7,906 bases of DNA from Verrucomicrobiota bacterium (lineage in GTDB: Bacteria > Verrucomicrobiota > Verrucomicrobiia > Limisphaerales > UBA1096), in contig DQOE01000025.1 of NCBI GenBank assembly GCA_015658765.1, positions 1-7,906 on the forward strand, in the 5' to 3' direction. Position 1 is the first letter of the stretch; each line of letters opens with the position of its first letter. The position numbers and the translations under genes are program-made. The notes beneath the pieces were generated by a model. The model had not been told where the DNA came from. It was given only the letters and a program-made list of their open reading frames with translations, and ran no database searches. Below are positions 1 to 5,629 of the stretch, in pieces.

Positions 1-304
1 CCGAGAGCCAGGTTGGCAGCACCCGCAGCCACGCCGGCAAGCCGGCCGGCGCGATGGCCAAAAAACTTTCGAGCATCCGCGAAAATTTGATGACCGGTTT
101 GTCGTAAAACACAACCGCATCGAGATCGGCCAAGCTGACGCCGCCCTGCTTCAAACAAAAACGGACAGCGTGTTCGGGAAAGCGTTCGTCGTTTTTGCGG
201 CGCGAAAAGCGTTCCTCCTGCGCGGCGGCAACAATCCCGCCATCGACCAGCAGCGCAGCGGCCGAGTCGTGGTAATAAGCGGAGATGCCGAGGAGGGTGC
301 GCAT
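1..304 (-). CDS. Carbamoyltransferase, NodU/CmcH family, N-terminal part (runs off left edge)
   Basis: The reverse strand from the ATG at 304 stays open to the window edge (101 codons, no stop), so only the N-terminus is present. The protein begins MRTLLGISAYYHDSAAALL and shows the family hallmarks: the HDSAAAL metal/ATP-site motif at residues 12-18, QEERFSRRKND at 29-39 and VVFYDKP at 64-70. These belong to the actin-like (ASKHA) N-terminal domain of O-carbamoyltransferases, which transfer the carbamoyl group of carbamoyl phosphate, through carbamoyl-adenylate, to a hydroxyl group on a sugar or natural product. Full-length relatives are about 550-620 residues. The start lies 10 bp after the stop of the DUF5989 gene, so the two are almost certainly co-transcribed; no good ribosome binding site precedes it. 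The acceptor cannot be told from sequence; the neighbours suggest an envelope glycan. Family assignment is firm. Confidence 0.9.
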   Translation of the reverse strand, partial: MRTLLGISAYYHDSAAALLVDGGIVAAAQEERFSRRKNDERFPEHAVRFCLKQGGVSLADLDAVVFYDKPVIKFSRMLESFLAIAPAGLPAWLRVLPTWLS

Positions 305-314
305 GCGCTCAGGC

Positions 315-467
315 TCACATGAAGGGATACATGAACGGCGCCAGCGCGGAGCCGGTGCTGAACAGGATGAGCGCGGCCAACAACACCAGCACCACGATCA
401 GCGGGATCAGCCACCATTTCTTTTCCCGCCACGCAAAGGAGAGGCATTCTTTAAAGAGCCGCCACAT
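315..467 (-). CDS. DUF5989-type small membrane protein (SxtK-like)
   Basis: A 50-residue protein with an aromatic/basic N-terminus (MWRLFKECLSFAWREKKWW), one hydrophobic transmembrane helix at about residues 19-37, and the C-terminal signature GSALAPFMY at 39-47. This matches the DUF5989 family, whose members are about 50 residues long and sit beside carbamoyltransferase genes, including the small sxtK-type gene next to sxtI in saxitoxin clusters. The reading frame extends upstream to a TTG at 506, but the ATG at 467 gives the usual family length and begins at the conserved W..F segment, so it is preferred. The stop is 10 bp before the carbamoyltransferase start. Function is unknown; a membrane tether or partner for the carbamoyltransferase is only an inference. 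No Shine-Dalgarno sequence is evident. Confidence 0.82.
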   Translation of the reverse strand: MWRLFKECLSFAWREKKWWLIPLIVVLVLLAALILFSTGSALAPFMYPFM

Positions 468-548
468 GACCGCCGGGTTTTTAGCCGAAGCCCGATGCCG
501 CCGCAACGGAATTGGCGTCGCTCAAGACAGTAACCTTCTGAAAAGTCG

Positions 549-681
549 TTTGCCTTCTCCCTCTCCCCAACCCTCTCCCGTTGGGAGAGGGAGCTTGGCC
601 AAGCGCATTTTGAACGCCGTTGAGTTCTCTACAATTCAGCAGCTTACTTTTCCCTCTAGAGGGTCAGGGTGAGGGGGCAAA
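549..681. repeat. Inverted-repeat element of the CCCTCTCCC type, MITE-like
   Basis: The ends are imperfect inverted copies: TTTGCC at 549-554 faces GGCAAA at 676-681. Inside these, CCCTCTCCCCAACCCTCT on the left matches the reverse complement of the right arm (CCCTCACCCTGACCCTCT) at 15 of 18 positions, with a 4-base gap beside TTTGCC. Each arm carries its own hairpin: a perfect 9-bp stem (571-579 with 583-591, loop GTT) on the left and a 12-bp palindrome CCCTCTAGAGGG (652-663) on the right. The centre (592-651) holds the GCTTGGCCAAGC palindrome. It encodes nothing convincing. It lies between the stop of the SGNH gene (713) and the DUF5989 start (467). It resembles the widespread intergenic repeats with CCCTCTCCC stems seen in many bacteria. 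There is no T-tract, so it is not a classical terminator, although the RNA would be strongly folded. Confidence 0.6.
593..604. repeat. Perfect palindrome GCTTGGCCAAGC, two overlapping copies of the over-represented heptamer
   Basis: GCTTGGC (593-599) and GCCAAGC (598-604) overlap by two bases and form a perfect 12-bp palindrome in the non-coding centre of the inverted-repeat element. The same heptamer occurs 25 times in the window. A near copy (CTTGGCCAAGC) lies at 3221-3231 inside a coding region. Confidence 0.7.
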
Positions 682-712
682 GCATCGGATAAATTTTTGC
701 GGAGGCCTAAAG

Positions 713-2749
713 TCACCGTTGCGGTTTCGGGACCTCGCGGAGTTTTGCGCGGGCGAACTCGAGGTAGCGTTGCACCTGGATGTCTCGCGGGTTTTTGGTG
801 GCCAACGCCTCGAGATGCCCCAGCGCAGCACTGTATCGCTCCAGTTTGAGCAGGCCGGTGACGAGGTTGAACCGCGCCTGCGGCAAGTCCGGCTTGAGCG
901 CCACCGCCCGCTCGAAGCTCGCCGTCGCCTCGGCGATCCGGCCCGACTCAACCCGGCACGCCCCGATTTGAAAATGCGCCTCGGCAAACGTGTCGTCGAG
1001 TTGCGCCGCCTTTGTGAAGTGGCCAATCGCCCCGGTTGCGTCGCCGGCGGCCATCGCTTTTTCGCCGAGGCGATACGAAATGCCGGCGCGCGCCCGGGCC
1101 AATTGGGCGGTCGCCTCGGGGAAGTCCGGCTGAAGCGCCAGCGCGCGGCCAAGCGACGCCGACGCGTCATCGTATTGCCCGGCCTTGTTCTGCATCGCGC
1201 CAAGTTGGTAGTGGAGAATCCGGCTCCACGATGTTTGCCCGATGGCGCGCTTCAGCGAATCAACCCCCTCGTCGTGACGGCCGGCGGACGACAGCAGCAA
1301 CCCGCGCCGCTGCAGCAGCCGCCAGTCGTTGGGCCGGGCTTTCAGCGCGTTGTCGTAAGTCGCCAACGCCGCCGTGCGGTCGAGCCGCTTGGCCACGCGC
1401 TGCGACTCATCGCGCAGTTGGACAAGCGCCTCGTCGTTGTTGAGCCGGTGATTGAACGGCGGCTGTGGCAACCGCCGAATGACGCTGGCCAACACCACGC
1501 CGCGATCCCAGTCTGTGTACGCCAAACGCCCGGCACACTCGCCGGACGTCAGCCACGGGCCGCTTGGCTTGTCGCCGCCCGACACGAGCCGCGACGCGAT
1601 GCCCTCGGCGAACAACCTGGCCAAGCGGTGGTTTCCCTCGAACGTAAAATGCACGTGCTCGTAAAACGTCTCGCGCCCGGCGATGCCGCTTGGGCTTTGC
1701 GCGTCGAGCGCGGCTTGCGCGTCGATGAAAGTCACGTTGCCGGATCCCGCCTGGCCAAGCGCCTGGGTGATCGCGTTCAGTTTCGAGTCGGCGCGAAAAC
1801 GAAGCGCGTCCAAGTCGCGCGCCCGAACGTAGTGGCTGTGCGCCTCGCCGGTTTTGCCCTCCGCCTCGAGTGAGCGCGCCAACTGAAACTGCTCGACTGC
1901 GTCCGGCGCGGCGAACGGCGCCGAGTCGCGCAGATTGGATGCGACGGTTGACATCACGACATGCACCCCCGCTTGGCGACTTTCCGCGAGGATGTCCGAC
2001 AGGTTTTTTTTGTGCGAATCGTAAACCCAGTTGAGTTGCGGATCGTCCGCGCGAAGTTGCTGGTCGAGAAACATTCCCATGCCCTTCCACTGCGTGCCGT
2101 CTGCGTTCTCCGTTGAGTCGCTGAAACTGGCAACCCACTGTCCGAGCCGGAGCTGCTTAAGGCTCAAGCCCAGCCGTAATGTGGTCAATGGCGGGGTTTT
2201 TCGGCCAAAAACAGTGCCCGCGCCGAACGGCCCCATCACCTCGTTGTGCCCGATGTAAAGCACCCAAAAGTCGCCGTCGAGACCGGCGCACTCACGGGCG
2301 ATCGGCAGGATGGCGTGGGAATTAATGGCGGTGACGGCGGCGTTGATGACCTCGAAATCGCGCCCGGGAAACCGGCCCTCGAGCAGCACCTCCAAAAGTC
2401 GCGGCATGCCGAACGCCGGCTCGGGATCGCCCTCCGCCGCCGACTCGCCGAACACGAACACGCGGGTTGTGCCGGGCGACTTTTCGCGGCGCAACAATGT
2501 CGGCTGCGATGCCCGCGCGAGTGTCGGCGGCAGAAAGCGCCACGCGAACTTTGCGTTCTCGATCAGCTCGCCGTTTTCGTGGTGCGGCGAGGCGACAAAG
2601 AACGACGTGGGATGCCCGTAACCGGCCAGGCGGAAGACGCCCTCGGCCAACCCCAGCAGCAGCGCCGGCACACCGAGCATCAGCGCGAGGCGCAACAGCC
2701 AAGTGCGACTTGGGCTGGGCTTCGGCTTTGTGGACAGCTGAGGCTCCAT
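713..2749 (-). CDS. Membrane-anchored SGNH/GDSL-type hydrolase with C-terminal TPR repeats
   Basis: A 678-residue protein. A basic N-terminus is followed by one hydrophobic helix at about residues 18-37, which would anchor it in the inner membrane with the rest outside the cytoplasm. The SGNH core spans about 95-390: block I is VFVFGESAAEG (nucleophile Ser103, GES in place of GDS), block III is YIGHNE (oxyanion Asn169), and block V is FYEHVHFTFEGNH (catalytic His367, with Glu364 where the usual DxxH aspartate would be). Residues 450-670 form TPR-like helix pairs (for example AALATYDNALKARPNDW and ATASFERAVALKPDLPQA), which usually bind partner proteins. SGNH proteins of this kind remove or transfer O-acyl groups on polysaccharides. 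The start is 15 bp after the stop of the upstream secreted-protein gene, which supports an operon; no Shine-Dalgarno sequence is visible. An A8 run lies in the coding strand at 2011-2004. The substrate is unknown; a role in modifying the same glycan as the carbamoyltransferase is inferred. Confidence 0.85.
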   Translation of the reverse strand: MEPQLSTKPKPSPSRTWLLRLALMLGVPALLLGLAEGVFRLAGYGHPTSFFVASPHHENGELIENAKFAWRFLPPTLARASQPTLLRREKSPGTTRVFVFGESAAEGDPEPAFGMPRLLEVLLEGRFPGRDFEVINAAVTAINSHAILPIARECAGLDGDFWVLYIGHNEVMGPFGAGTVFGRKTPPLTTLRLGLSLKQLRLGQWVASFSDSTENADGTQWKGMGMFLDQQLRADDPQLNWVYDSHKKNLSDILAESRQAGVHVVMSTVASNLRDSAPFAAPDAVEQFQLARSLEAEGKTGEAHSHYVRARDLDALRFRADSKLNAITQALGQAGSGNVTFIDAQAALDAQSPSGIAGRETFYEHVHFTFEGNHRLARLFAEGIASRLVSGGDKPSGPWLTSGECAGRLAYTDWDRGVVLASVIRRLPQPPFNHRLNNDEALVQLRDESQRVAKRLDRTAALATYDNALKARPNDWRLLQRRGLLLSSAGRHDEGVDSLKRAIGQTSWSRILHYQLGAMQNKAGQYDDASASLGRALALQPDFPEATAQLARARAGISYRLGEKAMAAGDATGAIGHFTKAAQLDDTFAEAHFQIGACRVESGRIAEATASFERAVALKPDLPQARFNLVTGLLKLERYSAALGHLEALATKNPRDIQVQRYLEFARAKLREVPKPQR

Positions 2750-2764
2750 GCGGCGGCGCGTGGA

Positions 2765-3283
2765 TTACTCCGGCTTTGGCGCGGCCGGTTTCGGCTTGGC
2801 CTTGGCCGGCGCGATGGTGCCGAACATGTGGCCGCCCACCTTGCCGTGCGCCCATGTGCCGGCGTATTTGCTGCCGTCGATCACCACGTGCGCGCTGAAC
2901 GTGCCCAAGCCGGGGAGGGTCAGGTTGTCGAGCGAGATGACCGGCGTGTCGCCGGCCCACTTGACGGGGATCGGCATGGGCAGTGTCACGTCGCGTTTGC
3001 CGTACTTGATCCGCGCGGTGAACACCCACAAGTCGCCCTGAGACATTTTCCGCACAGAGAGAATGGTGTACGACTCCGTGCGCGGCGGCGCCTCTTTGCC
3101 GACGACGGTGAACTGGCCGGTCAGCACGGCGTTGGTCAGCGTCGATTCAAACTGTTTGAACAACCGCGCCTGCCGGGCCTCCGGGGTTTCCGGCTTGGCC
3201 TTTGGTTCCTCGGCGTTGACCTTGGCCAAGCCGGCGATCAGCGCCGTGACACTCAAGCACCCACGAATTAGATTTGCGCGCAT
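2765..3283 (-). CDS. Small secreted protein of unknown function
   Basis: A 172-residue protein when started at the ATG at 3283, which gives a clean signal peptide (MRANLIRGCLSVTALIAGL..., predicted cleavage after VNA at residue 24). A frame extension upstream to 3388 adds 35 residues ahead of the signal peptide and is rejected. After a Lys/Pro/Glu-rich linker (25-40) comes one compact domain, about residues 45-157, rich in beta-type sequence, with motifs SYTILSVRKM, VKWAGDTPVISLDN, LPGLGTFSAHVV and the glycine/histidine-rich YAGTWAHGKVGGHMFG. The end is a Lys/Pro/Ala tail. I recall similar domains in hypothetical secreted proteins of Planctomycetes and Verrucomicrobia but know no function. 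A weak purine stretch (GGCGGAAAG) precedes the start. It is the first gene of the minus-strand block, 15 bp upstream of the SGNH gene, so a periplasmic or surface role is likely. Confidence 0.8.
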   Translation of the reverse strand: MRANLIRGCLSVTALIAGLAKVNAEEPKAKPETPEARQARLFKQFESTLTNAVLTGQFTVVGKEAPPRTESYTILSVRKMSQGDLWVFTARIKYGKRDVTLPMPIPVKWAGDTPVISLDNLTLPGLGTFSAHVVIDGSKYAGTWAHGKVGGHMFGTIAPAKAKPKPAAPKPE

Positions 3284-3423
3284 GCGGCGACTTTCCGCCC
3301 GGCCAAGCGCCAACGCAAGCCGGAAGGAGGGGGCGTTTTGTTGGTTGCGTCCCGGTATTCGAGTGCTACCCTGCAGCCAAGCCGGCAACGGTTTTGGTGA
3401 ATAGCCGGTTTGCGCCGGGAGTC

Positions 3424-3451
3424 TGTTTACTGAAGCCGATTATGGCATCAA
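3424..3451 (-). promoter_or_regulatory. Possible minus-strand promoter for the 3283-to-1 gene block
   Basis: Reading the minus strand, TTGATG (3451-3446) and TAAACA (3429-3424) are separated by 16 bp. The -35 fits the consensus at 4 of 6 positions and the -10 at 3 of 6. The bases around the -10 (GGCTTCAGTAAA, 3437-3426) are identical to those around the much better promoter before the cytochrome gene (6659-6670), which is the main reason for listing it. A 12-base match can arise by chance in a window of this size, so this is weak. Confidence 0.25.
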
Positions 3452-3463
3452 CCGTCTGGAATC

Positions 3464-5605
3464 ATGAAAGCAAACATTCATACCCTGATGGCTGGCAGCT
3501 TGATGCTGACCGTGGCATTGGCCGCCGGATGCGAGCGAGAGTCGAAAGGCCCGCGCGTTTACAATCGCCCCCCAGCGACCGTTGGCCCGCCGGCCGACCT
3601 TTCGCAGTTTGACGCCCCGGCGCCCCCCGCTCCGGGGGACGCCAAGCCGGTGCAGGTTGCGCAAGTTGCCGCCCCGGCCCCGGCCCCGGCCCCGGCAGCC
3701 GGTTCGCTGGAGTTGCGCCCGGAGGTGGCCGACGTGGTGGACATGGCCAAGCACGGAGTCGGCGACGAGGCGCTGTTGGCCTTCGTCGAGCAAAACCCGG
3801 TCACCCACCGCATCGCGCCGGAGACGATAATTTTCCTCAACGACTTGGGGGTCCCGGAAAACGTGGTGGCGCTGATGATTCGACAGGGCGACGCCGTGGA
3901 GGAAGAACAGGATGGAGTGCCGATGGAGCCGGCCCAGCTGACGGGACAACCGGTGGCGAGCACGCCGCCGCCAGCGCCGGTGGTCAACAACCATTATTAC
4001 GGCGCACTCGACCCGTACGGCGACTGGTTCTACGACGGCTCACACGGCTGGGTGTGGCGGCCGACCGTGGCCGTGGTCGATGTCGGCTGGCGGCCGTACA
4101 GCCAGGGTGGGCGCTGGATTTACAGTGACGCCGGCTGGTATTGGAACTCGTACTACAGCTGGGGCTGGGCGCCGTTCCATTACGGGCGCTGGCATCGCTC
4201 CATTCTTCACGGCTGGTACTGGGTGCCCGGCTACACATGGAGCCCGGCATGGGTGATGTGGCGCTCCAACGACCATTACGCCGGCTGGGCGCCGCTGCCG
4301 CCGGGCTCCCACTACGTGCACGGCGTTGGGTATACTTGGGGAGGAGCACACGTCGGGTTCAGCTTCGGGTTTGGGCTTGGACATGGCTGGTTCACCTACT
4401 GCGACTATGCGTATTTACGCCATCGCCGGATGCACCGCCACCGGGTGGCGGACAACCGGGTGGCGATCATTCACAACGAGACGACGGTCGTGAACAATTA
4501 CGTCACCGAGAACAACACCACGATCATCAACGCCGGCATCCCCCCGGCCGTGATCGCCGAGAAAACGCGTGAGCCGGTGCAGAAGATGCGCATCCGCGAG
4601 CTGGATCTCGAGATCGAGAGCATCGCCCGGGTCGGGCAGATTGATGCCAACGGAAAAACCATGGCGGTGTATCGCCCGCAAATGCCCACACCGCCCGACA
4701 CGCCCGGTGAAAAACCGGGCGACCGCACGCCGGTCACCAAGAATCCGACGCCGGAAGGTTCCTCAGCAGACAAACCGGAGGCCGACCAGAAAATATTGAA
4801 GCAGTACGGGAACGGCACCTCCGTGGTCAACCGGAGCAAAATCACCGGCAGGTTGACCCCGGGAATACTCGCAAGGCCGCTTGGCCGGAGTGACAGCCTC
4901 CCTGGTGGCAGCAATAGCCGCCCTCTCAACAGCGGAGCGCTTGCTGCATCGCCCAGCCTCACTGGCTCCACCAAGTCCAGCCGCAGTGCCAGCACGTCGG
5001 CCAAGCCGGACGCGAGCCGCAGCCGGACACTGAAATCCACCTTCAGCGCGCCGAGCAAAAGCCGCACTACGCCGTCGAGGCCAAGCGCGCGCAAGTCGTA
5101 CAACCGCTCTTCGCCGAGAGTGAACATCACCCGCAAACCCGGCCCATCGGCCACCTCGCGGCTGGTGACACCCTCCACCCGAAGCTCGGCCACGCCCAGC
5201 CGTGCGTGGCAGCAGCGACCCTCCCCCTCGTACAGCGCACCCCGCTCAACGCGACGCTCGGTGGCTCCCAAGCCAACCGCGCGGCCCTCGCGCCTGCCAA
5301 GCGCACGCCCGGTCGCTCCGAGCTACAGCCCACCGACACGCAGTTACTCGACGCCAAGACAGTCCCGTCCCGCACCCTCGCGGAGTTACAGGGCTCCGGC
5401 AGCATCACGCCCGGCTCCTTCACGGGCCACCAGGCCACCGGCACGTTCAACTCCCAGCCGGTCCTACTCCGCTCCTTCACGAAGTTACTCAACACCGTCC
5501 AGATCAGCACCGTCCAGAAGCTATTCTCCTCCAGCACCAAGTGCTCCCTCATCCTCCTCGCGATCATCAGGTTCGTCGGGCGGCGGCGGCAAGGATCCGC
5601 GCTGA
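3464..5605 (+). CDS. Large envelope lipoprotein with DUF6600 region and Ser/Pro/Arg-rich tail
   Basis: A 713-residue protein. The signal peptide ends in a lipobox-like LAAGC with the lipidated Cys at residue 23. A Pro/Ala linker (34-80) includes a PAPAPAPA run. Residues 81-143 form a small helical domain (ELRPEVADVVDMAKHGV... ending VVALMIRQGD) recurrent in verrucomicrobial surface proteins. Residues 178-283 are rich in Trp, Tyr and Gly (GWVWRP, GRWIYSDAGWYWN, GWAPFHYGRW, GWYWVPGYTWSPAWVMW) and match the DUF6600 pattern. Next come a Gly/His-rich stretch (284-328), an Asn/Thr beta segment (336-357) and a charged segment (365-405). Residues 490-713 are low-complexity and basic, with repeated PSRSYS(A/T)P units and a glycine-rich end. 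The role is unknown; a cell-surface or wall-associated structural protein is plausible. The start is the only ATG that gives the signal peptide. The next gene follows after 24 bp, so they probably form an operon. Confidence 0.85.
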   Translation: MKANIHTLMAGSLMLTVALAAGCERESKGPRVYNRPPATVGPPADLSQFDAPAPPAPGDAKPVQVAQVAAPAPAPAPAAGSLELRPEVADVVDMAKHGVGDEALLAFVEQNPVTHRIAPETIIFLNDLGVPENVVALMIRQGDAVEEEQDGVPMEPAQLTGQPVASTPPPAPVVNNHYYGALDPYGDWFYDGSHGWVWRPTVAVVDVGWRPYSQGGRWIYSDAGWYWNSYYSWGWAPFHYGRWHRSILHGWYWVPGYTWSPAWVMWRSNDHYAGWAPLPPGSHYVHGVGYTWGGAHVGFSFGFGLGHGWFTYCDYAYLRHRRMHRHRVADNRVAIIHNETTVVNNYVTENNTTIINAGIPPAVIAEKTREPVQKMRIRELDLEIESIARVGQIDANGKTMAVYRPQMPTPPDTPGEKPGDRTPVTKNPTPEGSSADKPEADQKILKQYGNGTSVVNRSKITGRLTPGILARPLGRSDSLPGGSNSRPLNSGALAASPSLTGSTKSSRSASTSAKPDASRSRTLKSTFSAPSKSRTTPSRPSARKSYNRSSPRVNITRKPGPSATSRLVTPSTRSSATPSRAWQQRPSPSYSAPRSTRRSVAPKPTARPSRLPSARPVAPSYSPPTRSYSTPRQSRPAPSRSYRAPAASRPAPSRATRPPARSTPSRSYSAPSRSYSTPSRSAPSRSYSPPAPSAPSSSSRSSGSSGGGGKDPR
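3672..3695 (+). repeat. Hexanucleotide repeat, four units of CCCCGG
   Basis: Four exact tandem CCCCGG units encode the PAPAPAPA linker of the lipoprotein, near residues 70-78. Because the unit is 6 bp, changes in copy number keep the reading frame and would only lengthen or shorten the linker. Confidence 0.85.
5315..5533 (+). repeat. Degenerate Ser-Tyr-Ser/Pro-Ser-Arg coding repeats
   Basis: Residues 618-690 of the lipoprotein carry at least six irregular copies of a (P)(S)RSYS(A/T/P)P-like unit, visible in DNA as repeated AGTTAC or AGCTAC cores. Units are not of constant length, so this is a low-complexity protein repeat and not a precise DNA satellite. Confidence 0.6.
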
Positions 5606-5629
5606 CAGGGAGTTGAGCCGCGAACAGGA

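Noticed and set aside
571..591. 9-bp hairpin as an intrinsic terminator of the SGNH gene
   Set aside because: The stem is perfect, but no T-tract follows on either strand, so it is described as part of the inverted-repeat element.
319..672. Plus-strand frame (117 codons) across the DUF5989 gene and the inverted repeat
   Set aside because: It reads through the repeat element and lies antisense to DUF5989; no coding character.
620..1873. Long plus-strand open frame (417 codons) opposite the SGNH/TPR gene
   Set aside because: It is rich in Arg, Val, Gly and Gln with no recognisable domain and lies antisense to a gene with clear SGNH motifs and TPR repeats; it is a shadow of high GC.
2246..3271. 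Plus-strand open frame (341 codons) opposite the SGNH start and the secreted-protein gene
   Set aside because: Arg/His/Gly-rich composition with no motif. The minus strand here shows a signal peptide, a membrane anchor and the SGNH block I.
3440..3994. Minus-strand frame (184 codons) over the lipoprotein start
   Set aside because: Arg/His-rich and motif-free, antisense to the lipoprotein signal peptide and helical domain.
4498..5271. Minus-strand frame (257 codons) opposite the lipoprotein tail
   Set aside because: Its Leu/Arg/Gly content mirrors the Ser/Pro/Arg-rich tail on the other strand, as expected for an antisense shadow.
5315..5533. CRISPR-like or satellite array
   Set aside because: Units are irregular, short and in frame with a Ser/Pro/Arg-rich protein tail; there are no constant repeats with unique spacers.
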